DNA from: an uncultured Clostridium sp.
GTDB lineage: Bacteria > Bacillota > Clostridia > Clostridiales > Clostridiaceae
Assembly (NCBI GenBank): GCA_900548455.1
Contig: URKQ01000039.1
Location: forward strand, 1 to 32,527
Direction of reading: 5' to 3'
DNA length: 32,527 nucleotides
The number at the start of each line of letters is the position of its first letter. Within the stretch, counting starts at the first letter, position 1. The notes beneath the pieces are model-generated. The model was not told the origin of the DNA. It saw only the letters and a list, made by a program, of their open reading frames with translations, and did no database searches. The position numbers and the translations under genes were made by a program. This document shows, one piece after another, positions 1 through 9,237 of the stretch.

Positions 1-242
1 ATAGTTTCATTAATCCATGAACTAACTCCACCTTCAGCATCTTTAAATGCTGATCCAAGTTCCCCTACCATTAATGCATAAGGTACAAAATAAATTGCAA
101 AGATTATAATCCAAGAAACAATTGCTTGAAGTCCATTGTACTCTGAAAACCCATTGATAACGTTTCCAAATCCCCAAACAGTTGAAAACGCCATAAACGC
201 TAGGGTATACCAAAGAATTTGCTTATCTTTTTTTTGATCCAT
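1..242 (-). CDS. Amino-acid permease (APC superfamily), N-terminal fragment
   Basis: The first 80 or so residues of a membrane transporter; the gene runs off the left end of the window. It starts with ATG at 242, with a GGAGGGG ribosome site at 250-256. After a short lysine-rich cytoplasmic start come two hydrophobic helices (about residues 10-26 and 34-54). The first contains a WGFGNVINGF stretch that resembles the unwound TM1 substrate motif of APC-family amino-acid permeases, and a VPYALMVGELGSAF segment follows. Family membership is by recognition; the substrate cannot be told from this part. The gene is transcribed leftward, away from pepA. Confidence 0.75.
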   Translation of the reverse strand, partial: MDQKKDKQILWYTLAFMAFSTVWGFGNVINGFSEYNGLQAIVSWIIIFAIYFVPYALMVGELGSAFKDAEGGVSSWINET

Positions 243-562
243 AGAAATTCCCCCTCCATGTCTTAATATACATGTAATAAATAACTTTATATAAAACTAA
301 TCAGTTTTATAACATTTTAGCGTAAAATTATGTAGAAAAATGACACATATTGCTTCAAATCATCTTATTTTTAGATGTTTTTTTCTCTTTATTTACATAA
401 TATATCATATTTTTAAATCTTATTATTATAATATATCATTTTTAAAAATTTGTATATATTTAAATATTAAAAAGTATAAAAATTTTTAGATTAATACTTT
501 TTTTGTATATTTTTATATTTATGTTTTATATTACAGTTAAACTTTGAGAATATCTTAACTAA
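243..562. other. AT-rich intergenic region upstream of the permease gene
   Basis: About 320 bases with no gene that I can support. It holds the permease ribosome site and an 8-bp inverted repeat (291-298 with 303-310) that would lie in the permease 5' untranslated region. The rest is very AT-rich, with many possible -10-like hexamers and no clear -35 partner. Confidence 0.6.
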
Positions 563-594
563 AAAAAGGCTCTATATCACTATAAAGCCTTTTT
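563..594 (-). terminator. Intrinsic terminator after pepA
   Basis: A perfect 9-bp stem (563-571 with 586-594) lies just past the pepA stop codon. Read on the minus strand, it ends in a run of seven T. Confidence 0.85.
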
Positions 595-599
595 AACGG

Positions 600-2093
600 T
601 TAAATTAATTTTTTTACTATCTCATATAATAATCTCGTTCCTACACCAGTAGCTCCCTTAGATAAATATTCCTTTTTAGGTTTACTTGTAAAAGCTCCTG
701 CTGCTATATCTAAATGTATCCATGGTTTTTCTTCAACAAATTCGCCAATAAATAATCCTGCTGTTATAGCACCCGCACCAACTGGCCCTGTCGAATTTAC
801 TAAATCTGCATTTCCTGAATATAACAATTCCTTATATTCTTCAAAAGTAGGGAAGCGCCAAACTTTTTCATCACATTTCTTTGAGGCTTCGTTCAATTGC
901 ATATAAAATTCATCACTATTATCTACTACCCCAGTTGCAACATTACCAATTGCTCCTCCAACTGCTCCTGTTAAAGTAGCTATATCAATAACTTTCTTAG
1001 CATTCTCTTTCCTAATAATATAAGTCATAGCATCTACTAATGTAAGTCTTCCTTCTGCATCAGTATTAATTATTTCAATGGTTTTCCCATTCATTGTGTC
1101 AATTATATCTCCCGGTTTATATGCATCGCCAGAAATTAAATTTTCACAAGCAGCTATTACTCCTATGACATTCTTTTTCAACTTCATTCTAGCTATAGCA
1201 GACATTGCCCCAATAAGTGCTCCTGCGCCACCCATGTCACTTTTCATTTCCCACATATGCCCAGCAGTTTTTAAACAATATCCACCAGCATCAAAGGTGA
1301 TTCCCTTTCCTACTATTCCTAATATATCTTCCTTATTTTCAGAATCGCCAAAGTACCTCATTACAATCAGTTTGGGGTTATTGGCTGATCCGCTGCCAAC
1401 TGATAAAAATGCATTCATTTCTAAATCTTCTATATTACCTTTTTCAAATACCTCTACCTCAAAATTATATAAACTTCCTATTTCTTTAGCTTTACTCGCC
1501 AGTATCTCTGGTGTCATATTGTTGGAAGGTTCATTTACTAATTCTCTTGCAATTAAATTCCCCTCACCTAATATCTTACCCTCATTAATAGCTTCATTGA
1601 AGATATTATTATATGGATCAGAATTAAATATGATGCCTACTTCTCTTAATCTATTAACTTTTTTACAACTTTTGTATTTATCAAAGACATACTGAGTCAT
1701 TATTATTGTTTCACTTATAGCCTTAATCATATCATAATCATAATCTAGTTCTTTATCTAATAAATATATGTCAATGCATTCCAAGTTTTGATTTACTGCT
1801 GTCTTTATTACCTTTGCAATTCCAATTCTAAGAGTTGTGTTATCAAATTTATTTTTATCTCCTAAACCAATTAAAATTGTATGATTTAATACACCATCAT
1901 CAACATACGAAAATTTGTCTACCTCTCCTTTATTCCCAACAAAAATTTTTGCATCATGCATCAATTTTAAAGTATCAATTAAACTTTCGTTCTTTAAAAC
2001 ACCTATGGAATCACAATAATTATTAAAACATAATATACCTCTGATATTATCTGAGCCTTTTATATCCTCTATAGTTTTAATGCTAATCTTCAT
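600..2093 (-). CDS. pepA: Leucyl aminopeptidase (M17 family)
   Basis: A cytosolic metallo-exopeptidase that removes N-terminal residues, leucine preferred, from peptides during protein turnover. The 497-aa length is normal for family M17. The C-terminal catalytic domain shows VGKGITFDAGG at about residues 261-271 (active-site Lys and metal-binding Asp), MKSDMGGAGA near 284-293 and the signature NTDAEGRL at about 343-350 (metal ligands and catalytic Arg). The N-terminal part is the variable hexamer-forming domain. FDAGG replaces the commoner FDSGG, a mild change. Start is ATG at 2093, with an AAAGGATG ribosome site. It appears monocistronic, with its own terminator. Confidence 0.93.
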   Translation of the reverse strand: MKISIKTIEDIKGSDNIRGILCFNNYCDSIGVLKNESLIDTLKLMHDAKIFVGNKGEVDKFSYVDDGVLNHTILIGLGDKNKFDNTTLRIGIAKVIKTAVNQNLECIDIYLLDKELDYDYDMIKAISETIIMTQYVFDKYKSCKKVNRLREVGIIFNSDPYNNIFNEAINEGKILGEGNLIARELVNEPSNNMTPEILASKAKEIGSLYNFEVEVFEKGNIEDLEMNAFLSVGSGSANNPKLIVMRYFGDSENKEDILGIVGKGITFDAGGYCLKTAGHMWEMKSDMGGAGALIGAMSAIARMKLKKNVIGVIAACENLISGDAYKPGDIIDTMNGKTIEIINTDAEGRLTLVDAMTYIIRKENAKKVIDIATLTGAVGGAIGNVATGVVDNSDEFYMQLNEASKKCDEKVWRFPTFEEYKELLYSGNADLVNSTGPVGAGAITAGLFIGEFVEEKPWIHLDIAAGAFTSKPKKEYLSKGATGVGTRLLYEIVKKLI

Positions 2094-2181
2094 TTTGTAA
2101 CATCCTTTCCATATATTTCATTAATAATATAGTTCGACACACGAAATAAATCCCCTTTATATTATCCTCTTTTAACATAAA

Positions 2182-2213
2182 AAAATAAGGATTATTCATA
2201 TTTGAATAATCCT
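2182..2213 (-). terminator. Intrinsic terminator after the YitT-family gene
   Basis: A perfect 11-bp stem (2188-2198 with 2203-2213) with a 4-base loop, seven bases past the stop codon. The minus strand continues into a run of seven T. Confidence 0.88.
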
Positions 2214-2220
2214 CAAAGTA

Positions 2221-3078
2221 CTAATCATATTTAGGATGTGTAAAACCTCTTCCCATTACTTCTCTTACATCACTGATAATAATAAAAGCTTTATCATCTA
2301 TTTCTCTAACTATTTTTTGAAGCTCAACCAATTCTTCTGTAGAGCAAATAATAAATAAAATTTCTTTACTTTCACCTGTATAAACGCCTGTACCGTTTAA
2401 GCTAGTAATTCCACGATTTAAGCTTTCCATTAAAGCCCTAGATATTTCACAAGATTTTGTAGAAATAATATGTACGCTTTTAGAGTAGTTTACTCCTTCT
2501 ACCATCATATTTATAACCTTTGAAACTATAAATATTGAAATTAATGCATACATGGCCTTTTCAACACCGAATACAAATAAACCTATAACTATTATCACAG
2601 CATCTATCGCCATCATAAGCTGATTTATAGGGACCTTTTTCATGAAATGCTTTATTATAGTAGCCAGTGTGTCAGTTCCACCTGTTGATGCTGAACATCT
2701 TAAAACCATCCCTATTCCTACTCCAACACATAATCCACCAAATACACTAGATATTAAAAGATCTGACTGAACTGGTGGTATAAAACCTGTATACCATAAT
2801 GCTATAGAAACATAAATTGCTCCAAATAGTGATTTCTTAACAAATTCCATGCCTTTTATTTTCCACGCTACTAAAAACAAAGGAATATTTACAATTATAT
2901 TTGTTAACCATAATGGTACACCAGCTACATGGTTAGCTATTATTGATAATCCAGCAATACCTCCTGTTACAAGATTTTGCGGAGCATAATATACGTTAAT
3001 CCCAACCGCAAGTATTGTTATACCAATCATTATCATTAAGTAATTCTTTATTTCGCTTTTTTTCTTAATGTTATTCAT
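2221..3078 (-). CDS. YitT family membrane protein (DUF161 + DUF2179)
   Basis: A 285-aa integral membrane protein. The N-terminal two thirds form five to six hydrophobic helices typical of the YitT/DUF161 family, with NLVTGGIAGLSII and SASTGGTDTLATI as the two related conserved segments. The C-terminal ~80 residues form the soluble DUF2179 domain (…GRGITSLNGTGVYTG…DVREVMGRGF). Function in the family is not established. An upstream in-frame start at 3138 exists, but ATG at 3078 is preferred because GGAGGAAGG lies at 3084-3092, just upstream of it. Divergent from cls. Confidence 0.88.
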   Translation of the reverse strand: MNNIKKKSEIKNYLMIMIGITILAVGINVYYAPQNLVTGGIAGLSIIANHVAGVPLWLTNIIVNIPLFLVAWKIKGMEFVKKSLFGAIYVSIALWYTGFIPPVQSDLLISSVFGGLCVGVGIGMVLRCSASTGGTDTLATIIKHFMKKVPINQLMMAIDAVIIVIGLFVFGVEKAMYALISIFIVSKVINMMVEGVNYSKSVHIISTKSCEISRALMESLNRGITSLNGTGVYTGESKEILFIICSTEELVELQKIVREIDDKAFIIISDVREVMGRGFTHPKYD

Positions 3079-3186
3079 GCTTTCCTTCCTCCTAAAACTT
3101 ATAATTACTATCATAATATCCACTATCTTATATAACATAAATAATACATAATTGTAAACAATACTTTTCTCTTATCATAACTTTAC

Positions 3187-3224
3187 TATAGGTATTATTA
3201 TTAACTTATGATAAAATACCTATA
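3187..3224. repeat. Inverted repeat between divergent yitT-like gene and cls
   Basis: A 10-bp perfect inverted repeat (3187-3196 with 3215-3224) with an 18-base spacer, in the 220-base divergent intergenic region. It has no following T run, so an operator is more likely than a terminator. Its role is unknown. Confidence 0.4.
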
Positions 3225-3298
3225 TTAAGTTTCATGGTAATTTTATAAACTTAATGATTTTTTTGTATCTAGTTCATATATAAGGAGTGACTCGTTTA

Positions 3299-4753
3299 AT
3301 GGATAATTTCACTATAATTATGAATATAATTAATTTTATTTTTATATTAAATATAGCTTTTGCAATAGTTGTAATAGTATGCGAAAGAAGAAATGCTCAA
3401 AGTACATGGACATGGTTAATGATCATGCTATTTATTCCATTTATAGGTTTTATTTTGTATCTTTTCTTTGGTCAAGATTTGAGAAGAAAAAAGTTTTTCG
3501 TATTAAAAAAAGAAGAAGAAAATTCTATATTAAAAGTATCTGAAGAGCAAAAAAAGCTTCTTAGTAACACGTCCATGATTAAACAAAACTCTAGTCTCTC
3601 AGAATATGCTGATGTAATTAACCTAAATTTATCTAGCGATAATTTTATAGTTACTAGTAACAATAAGGTTGAAATCCTAAATAATGGGGATGAAAAATTT
3701 CCTGCTCTTATCGCTGCCATCAAAAGTGCTAAAAAATATATACATATGCAATACTATATTTTTGAAGATGATAACATCGGAACAACTATTTTAAACCTAT
3801 TAGTTGAAAAAGCTAAAGAAGGCATCGAAGTAAAACTACTATATGATGGAATGGGCTGTTTACATAACAAACGCAATTTCTTCACTCCCCTTAAAAATGC
3901 TGGCGGAGAGGTATTCTGTTTCTTTCCTCCATTTGTTCCTTACATAAATATAAGAATAAACTATAGAAACCATAGAAAAATTTGTGTAGTTGATGGTGAC
4001 CATGGTTTTGTTGGAGGACTTAATGTTGGGGATGAATACCTAGGACTTTCAAAGAAATTTGGTTTTTGGAGAGATACTCATTTATACCTACAGGGTGACT
4101 CTGTAAGTTGCTTAGAAATTCGCTTTTTACTTGATTGGAGATTCGCTAGCAACCAAGACTTCCCTATGGATGATAGGTACTTCATAGAGAAAAAACACGT
4201 AGGCAATACTGCAGTACAAATTATATCTAGCGGTCCTGACTCTGATTGGTGCTCAATAAGAAATACTTATTTAAAACTAATAAATAAAGCTAAAGAAAGT
4301 ATTTATATAGAAACACCCTATTTTATACCTGATGAAAGTATTTTAACAGCATTAAAAATCGCTTGTTTATCTGGTGTTGATGTTAGAATAATTATTCCAG
4401 CTAAACCTGACCATCCATTTATATACTGGGCATCTACATCATATATTTGGGAACTTGTAGAGTGTGGTGCGAAATGTTACACCTATAATAATGGATTTAT
4501 TCACAGTAAAATGGTTTCCATTGATAAAAAAATGTGTACAGTTGGAACTGCAAATATGGATATTCGAAGTTTCAGCCTTAACTTTGAGGTTAATGCCATA
4601 ATATATGATGTTAAAACTACAGCTGAAATTGACAAAGCCTTTGAAAATGATATTCTGCAATGTACCCTATTAACATTAGATAATTATAAAAATAGAACTA
4701 CTATAACTAAATTAAAGGAATCCATTTCAAGACTTTTATCGCCAATACTATAA
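3299..4753 (+). CDS. cls: Cardiolipin synthase (phospholipase D superfamily)
   Basis: Condenses two phosphatidylglycerol molecules to cardiolipin and glycerol at the membrane. At 484 aa it is the normal length. Two N-terminal membrane helices (about residues 5-30 and 38-58) belong to the PLD-nuclease N domain. Two catalytic HKD motifs follow: HRKICVVDG, preceded by NYRN, in the middle, and HSKMVSID in the C-terminal half, followed by GTANMDIRS. A GTG at 3287 would give four more residues, but it overlaps the ribosome site AAGGAG (3282-3287). ATG at 3299 is therefore the better start. Single gene with its own terminator. Confidence 0.93.
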   Translation: MDNFTIIMNIINFIFILNIAFAIVVIVCERRNAQSTWTWLMIMLFIPFIGFILYLFFGQDLRRKKFFVLKKEEENSILKVSEEQKKLLSNTSMIKQNSSLSEYADVINLNLSSDNFIVTSNNKVEILNNGDEKFPALIAAIKSAKKYIHMQYYIFEDDNIGTTILNLLVEKAKEGIEVKLLYDGMGCLHNKRNFFTPLKNAGGEVFCFFPPFVPYINIRINYRNHRKICVVDGDHGFVGGLNVGDEYLGLSKKFGFWRDTHLYLQGDSVSCLEIRFLLDWRFASNQDFPMDDRYFIEKKHVGNTAVQIISSGPDSDWCSIRNTYLKLINKAKESIYIETPYFIPDESILTALKIACLSGVDVRIIIPAKPDHPFIYWASTSYIWELVECGAKCYTYNNGFIHSKMVSIDKKMCTVGTANMDIRSFSLNFEVNAIIYDVKTTAEIDKAFENDILQCTLLTLDNYKNRTTITKLKESISRLLSPIL

Positions 4754-4784
4754 AAGGGAGACATACGTCTCCCTTTTATTTATT
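4751..4784 (+). terminator. Intrinsic terminator after cls
   Basis: A perfect 12-bp stem (4751-4762 with 4767-4778) with a 4-base loop. It overlaps the cls stop codon and is followed by a T-rich tail. It may also stop transcripts from the opposite gene at 4832. Confidence 0.85.
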
Positions 4785-4831
4785 ATGAATTTTAAAAACA
4801 ATCTATTTCTATCAGATTTATTATATATATA

Positions 4832-6385
4832 CTACATCATCAATGGTACATATAAACAGCATACTGCTACGGAATTTAAAAGCATAGCTATGGAGAATTT
4901 ACCTATAAATATTCCTTCTAAATCATCCTTAAAATCATGATATGCTGTTCCATATATTATAGCACCGACTATAATACAACCCAAATAGGCAAATATACGA
5001 GAAGATACCAATCCTGATGCAAACATCATACCTGCATAAGCAAAATTTAATATTACCCATATTTGTAAAGCAATTGTAAATACTGATATCAGTAAAAATG
5101 CAATTTTTCTTTTTTTGTCATTGAACTTATAATCTAAAAAGCTTACTATTCCAGCTATTACTGCTACTGGGAAGATCCATTGAATACCTACAACAAAAAT
5201 ATATGCAAGACTCATCATAAGATTTTCAAGAGTAACATTAGCCGCTCCTTTTAAATCACTTTTCTTAAACCCATTATTAATTTCCTTAAACTCATCCTTA
5301 GTAGATGCTAAATTTACATTATATCCTTTATTGGAATAGCTTAAATATACTATATATTCACCTTCTTTATATGGATATATGCATAACTCCGGCAATCTAC
5401 TAACCATGCTTGTATCTACCGCTTTTCCATTTTCTAAAGAAAATTCCATTATATCTTTTTGGGTTTTTTTACTGCCTAAATTTCTTTCTATAGTTCCATA
5501 AAACCTGGATTTATCACCACTTATACCTATAGTATCTGTAATAAGAGAATTACCTTCAAAGGAAAGCATACCATCAGTTATTTCTTTATTAGCTAGGTCT
5601 ACATTACTATATTTACAACCATTAAAGTCACCTTTTACATATTCATCATAAATAAAACAAACATTATTTTTATCACAAGATGACACTAAGTTATCATATG
5701 TCAATTTGTCTGTACCACCTATTGTTGCAACATTCATTATCTCACTAGGTGTACTTTCACTAACCTCAACCATTTTGATTGCATTTTTATTTTCCATATA
5801 TCCTATAATAACTTTGGAATCATTTTTTGTTCCTGTTACCATAGTAACTGACTCAGCTGGAATTTTAACCTGTGATTCCTTTTCCGTGTTAATATATTGT
5901 ATTCCTTCATTATTGGAAATTAAAATATTGCTACTGTCAATTTGAGCTGTTGCTACTATTCCCTCTAATTCTTTTCTATCAACTTCATTTAAAGTATTAT
6001 CAATACATATAACTTGTAATTTTCCCTTTACCATGCTTTCATATCTATACAATATATAATATTGATTATTATTATCTTTAACAAACATCATATCTTTATA
6101 AAAATCAGAATTTATTTTATACTCTTTGGTATCTATGACCTTTCCATCTAATTCTGTTGAAGTTATTACAATACTATCTGAAGTTTCATAGGCTATAAGA
6201 ATCCTATTGTCTTCTACTATAATTCTTGGTCTATCATTTGCAATCCCATTTCCAACAGCCACCTCTTTACTCCATCTTTGTGATGGCGGTTGCTTCTTTA
6301 CAGAATAACTGTTTATGAAATTAAATACCAAAATTATTATAATAACTAATATTGTATTTATTGCTAGTATTTTACTTTTTTTCAC
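4832..6385 (-). CDS. Membrane protein with large extracytoplasmic domain, unrecognised
   Basis: I do not recognise this 517-aa protein. An N-terminal helix (about residues 7-25) anchors or exports it. Residues ~35-385 are soluble, with many short repeating segments of the kind RIIVEDNRILIAYE, YYILYRYE and VIIGYMEN, which suggests a beta-propeller-like fold. Four hydrophobic helices close the protein (about 390-416, 427-447, 455-480, 494-514). The sensor-like outside domain plus membrane bundle could mean a receptor or an envelope assembly factor, but no function is claimed. Start is GTG at 6385, with AAAGGGGGAA upstream. It stands alone, divergent from the RsgI-like gene. Confidence 0.75.
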   Translation of the reverse strand: MKKSKILAINTILVIIIILVFNFINSYSVKKQPPSQRWSKEVAVGNGIANDRPRIIVEDNRILIAYETSDSIVITSTELDGKVIDTKEYKINSDFYKDMMFVKDNNNQYYILYRYESMVKGKLQVICIDNTLNEVDRKELEGIVATAQIDSSNILISNNEGIQYINTEKESQVKIPAESVTMVTGTKNDSKVIIGYMENKNAIKMVEVSESTPSEIMNVATIGGTDKLTYDNLVSSCDKNNVCFIYDEYVKGDFNGCKYSNVDLANKEITDGMLSFEGNSLITDTIGISGDKSRFYGTIERNLGSKKTQKDIMEFSLENGKAVDTSMVSRLPELCIYPYKEGEYIVYLSYSNKGYNVNLASTKDEFKEINNGFKKSDLKGAANVTLENLMMSLAYIFVVGIQWIFPVAVIAGIVSFLDYKFNDKKRKIAFLLISVFTIALQIWVILNFAYAGMMFASGLVSSRIFAYLGCIIVGAIIYGTAYHDFKDDLEGIFIGKFSIAMLLNSVAVCCLYVPLMM

Positions 6386-6549
6386 TATATATTCCCCCTT
6401 TCAACATTAGATGTTATAAAATTAATTATACTCTTATTTTTTCAAATATTCAAATTATTTGTAATTATGTTCTTTTTTAATTCTTTTAAATTATCTAAAA
6501 CTATTGTAAAATAATTTATATAATAAAATTATAGTTTGGAAGGTAGTAT

Positions 6550-7125
6550 ATGAAAAAATTAGGAAAAGTTATTAATTTTGATGATGAAAAAGTTTATATT
6601 ATAACAAAACATAAGGAATTTGTTACCTTAGAAAGAAATAAAACTGTCCCTATAAAAGGCCAAGAATATGAAGGCATAGAATATGTTGATAAATCAAATT
6701 TAATAAAGGTTCTTTTGGTAATAATAGTTGCTGCTCTAATTATAATAGGTGGTATTTATTATACCTTCTTTTCCCCACGAGCAAGTATTATTGTAACCAT
6801 GCATGATAATTTAAATCTAGGTATAAATAGAAATAAAATTATAGAATTATCCGATGTTAACGGCCTTGATATCTCTAATGAAAATTTTCCATCAATAAAA
6901 GGTGATAACCTAGATGAAGGATTAACACTCTTGTTTGATTATTACACAAAATCTGAACTATTGCCTCCTTGCGATGAATATTCTCCAGGAGAAATATATA
7001 TATATATAACTAAGTCTCATAAAAAAGAATCCCTGCAAGTGGAAAATTTTTCGAATTACGCTTCTGAGCATAATTACAATGTAATAATAAATAGAAATGA
7101 TAATGTTTTAAATATATCAAAATAA
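6550..7125 (+). CDS. Short RsgI-like membrane anti-sigma protein
   Basis: A 191-aa single-pass membrane protein. Residues 1-45 (GKVINFDDEKVYIITKHKEF…) resemble the cytoplasmic RsgI anti-sigma domain that binds SigI-type sigma factors. A membrane helix follows at about 52-74. Just outside, RASIIVTMHDNLNLGINR matches in layout the conserved juxtamembrane segment of RsgI proteins (usually …DINPSIELGINR). The usual large C-terminal carbohydrate-sensing or enzymatic part is missing; only about 90 residues remain. No sigI gene lies beside it in this window, which is unusual because sigI-rsgI pairs are normally adjacent. Ribosome site GGAAGG is at 6539-6544. Family assignment is by motif recognition, not search. 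Confidence 0.7.
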   Translation: MKKLGKVINFDDEKVYIITKHKEFVTLERNKTVPIKGQEYEGIEYVDKSNLIKVLLVIIVAALIIIGGIYYTFFSPRASIIVTMHDNLNLGINRNKIIELSDVNGLDISNENFPSIKGDNLDEGLTLLFDYYTKSELLPPCDEYSPGEIYIYITKSHKKESLQVENFSNYASEHNYNVIINRNDNVLNISK

Positions 7126-7127
7126 AA

Positions 7128-7161
7128 AGATACCTCTACACTAGATTGTGTAGAGGTATCT
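7128..7161. terminator. Bidirectional intrinsic terminator
   Basis: A perfect 14-bp stem (7128-7141 with 7148-7161) between the convergent RsgI-like gene and the autolysin gene. The minus-strand side ends in TTTTTATTTT and the plus-strand side in a weaker T-rich tail. Confidence 0.85.
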
Positions 7162-7163
7162 CT

Positions 7164-8303
7164 TTATCTATAACTAGGTATATAGAACTTAATTTTTGCT
7201 CCCTTAAGGTTATCCATTATATTCTTTATATTACTAATTTGTTTATATGCCCAAGCTACATCCGTTGCATATTGGTGCTCTGGATTCCCACTACTATTAG
7301 CATTCCACTTCATTTTATAAAGAGTATTTTGACTATATGAGGAATTAATATATCCTCTTCCAATCCAACTAATTCCACCTATAATAGCCTTTTCAGGGGT
7401 TGTCCACCCTTCCTCGTATGCTTTTTGAGCCCCTTTATTTATTGGATCACTATCAATAGCTCCAATTCCAAAAAAATTATATACCTTTGTACCATTATAC
7501 ATCACACCCTGAGCTAATTGTGACGTACCATTTCCAGTCTCATGCATTGCATGAGAAACTGCATAGGCTGGATTAATATTATAAGATATTGACCCATCTA
7601 GAAATGCTTGTCCCATTCCTGATAGAACGCCTTTTCCTTGTAAAACATTATTTAAATCTTGAGCTGTTATACCTTCTATATAGTTTAGACTCATAAACTG
7701 ATATATTCCATGAGCATCTCTACTAAAGACATCTGGATTCATATATTGCATAACATCAGCTTTTTCAGATGTTACAGAATTGCCATAAAAATATCTAATA
7801 ACTACAGGTCTATTATTTAATTGGTTTGTAGCTAACGTATCTAATGAAAAATTTAGTCCATATGGTTCTATTGTTCCTAATGAATTAACATTTTCAGTAG
7901 AGTTTATAGTTGAAAACTCTTTAACTGTTGCTGCATCAATATACTTTCCCTTTGAATCATACAATCCATCTTTAACAATTATAGTATATGTAGTGCTTGT
8001 TCTGTATCCTCCTGATGGTGGAGTTATTCTTATTGATTTGCTACCCTCGTCATAACTAAGTCCAACCCGTACTACACCATCCCTTGGACATGTAACATAT
8101 ACATATTGACTTAAGGAATTAACAAGCTTTGAGCTTAAACTTTTATTTAGCTTTATTGTCCAAGTTTTACTTGTACTCACTCCTGTCTGATGGCTCATAT
8201 CTTGAAGGTTCGTTGCAGCTAATGCAGTAGATGTCATCACTGTAAAAGTCATTATTCCAACAATTAAAATACATATAAACTTTTTTATTTGTTTATTTTT
8301 CAT
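7164..8303 (-). CDS. Secreted N-acetylglucosaminidase (GH73/LytD-like autolysin) with N-terminal Ig-like domain
   Basis: A 379-aa cell-wall hydrolase predicted to cut the beta-1,4 bond after N-acetylglucosamine in peptidoglycan. A signal peptide covers residues 1-29 (cleavage after ALAA). Residues ~30-135 look like a bacterial Ig-like/SbsA domain (TWTIKLNKSLSS…YTIIVKDGLYD). The C-terminal half is the glucosaminidase domain, with SHAMHETGNGTSQLAQG carrying the catalytic Glu, then NFFGIGA and the closing WAYKQISNI. It starts at ATG 8303, with GGGGGA five bases upstream. A GTG at 8315 overlaps the ribosome site and is rejected. Confidence 0.88.
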   Translation of the reverse strand: MKNKQIKKFICILIVGIMTFTVMTSTALAATNLQDMSHQTGVSTSKTWTIKLNKSLSSKLVNSLSQYVYVTCPRDGVVRVGLSYDEGSKSIRITPPSGGYRTSTTYTIIVKDGLYDSKGKYIDAATVKEFSTINSTENVNSLGTIEPYGLNFSLDTLATNQLNNRPVVIRYFYGNSVTSEKADVMQYMNPDVFSRDAHGIYQFMSLNYIEGITAQDLNNVLQGKGVLSGMGQAFLDGSISYNINPAYAVSHAMHETGNGTSQLAQGVMYNGTKVYNFFGIGAIDSDPINKGAQKAYEEGWTTPEKAIIGGISWIGRGYINSSYSQNTLYKMKWNANSSGNPEHQYATDVAWAYKQISNIKNIMDNLKGAKIKFYIPSYR

Positions 8304-8462
8304 ATAATCCCCCACAATATTTTGTATATTTTATATTAGCTGATTTAATAATATTATTAATATTCATATTATGCTACAATTATACAATGAAATAAAATCC
8401 TTTGTAAATGTTTATGAAAAAATAGACTACTTTATAACATAAAAAATACTAGGTGGTGCATT

Positions 8463-9197
8463 TTGTTGAATGAAATATTAACTACATTAAGATTAAACAA
8501 ATATATTAGCGAAAGTGGTATCTGTTCTAGAAGAGAAGCAGACAAATTTATAGAAAAGGGACTGGTTTTCGTTAATGGTGTTAAAGCTACAGTTGGTACT
8601 AAGGTTTCATCAAATGATACTGTAGTGGTAAATAATATAACTATTAAACCTAAATCTAATAAAATATATATAGCTCTTAATAAACCAGTAGGTATAACTT
8701 GTACAACTGAAACTCATGTAAAAGGAAACATCATAAGCTATATGAATTACCCAGAGAGAATATTCCCCATTGGCCGTTTAGATAAACCTTCCGAAGGTCT
8801 TATATTTCTCACCAATGACGGTGATATTGTAAATAAAATCTTAAGAGCAGGAAATAATCACGAAAAAGAATATATTGTATCTGTAGATAAACCTATAACT
8901 AAAGATTTTATTCACTCTATGTCTAGTGGTGTTCCCATTTTAGATACAATTACAAAAAAATGTGAAGTTATAAAAATGGGAAAATGTACTTTTAAAATAA
9001 TTCTTACTCAAGGATTAAATAGACAAATAAGAAGAATGTGCGAATACCTAGGTTATTCAGTTACTAGTCTTAAGCGAATTAGAATTATGAATGTATCCCT
9101 AGCTAACTTACCTACTGGAAAATGGCGATACTTAACTGAAGATGAAATTAAATTAATTCTATCTCTTACCGAAAGTTCAAAAAAGACCTATAAATAA
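8463..9197 (+). CDS. rluF: 23S rRNA pseudouridine synthase RluF
   Basis: Isomerises a uridine (U2604 in E. coli numbering) of 23S rRNA. The 244-aa protein has an N-terminal S4 RNA-binding domain (RLNKYISESGICSRREAD, about residues 10-60). A catalytic domain follows, with GRLDKPSEGL carrying the catalytic Asp, then RAGNNHEKEY, GVPILDTITKKC and the family-closing GLNRQIRRMCEYLGY. These stretches are close to E. coli RluF as I remember it, which is why RluF is preferred over RluB/RsuA. The lysine-rich C-terminal tail of the E. coli protein is absent. Start is TTG at 8463 or 8466, after AGGTGG; no in-frame ATG is near. Confidence 0.88.
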   Translation: MLNEILTTLRLNKYISESGICSRREADKFIEKGLVFVNGVKATVGTKVSSNDTVVVNNITIKPKSNKIYIALNKPVGITCTTETHVKGNIISYMNYPERIFPIGRLDKPSEGLIFLTNDGDIVNKILRAGNNHEKEYIVSVDKPITKDFIHSMSSGVPILDTITKKCEVIKMGKCTFKIILTQGLNRQIRRMCEYLGYSVTSLKRIRIMNVSLANLPTGKWRYLTEDEIKLILSLTESSKKTYK

Positions 9198-9199
9198 GC

Positions 9200-9231
9200 A
9201 TAGGACGTTACTTAATGAACGTCCTATACCT
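9200..9231 (+). terminator. Probable terminator after rluF
   Basis: A 10-bp perfect stem (9200-9209 with 9218-9227) with a short T-rich tail, just past the rluF stop and before the convergent lipoprotein gene. The tail is weak. Confidence 0.55.
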
Positions 9232-9237
9232 TTATAA

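Noticed and set aside
1078..1695. Long plus-strand frame of 205 codons opposite pepA
   Set aside because: It is the antisense of conserved M17 coding sequence, has no ribosome site and has low-complexity composition.
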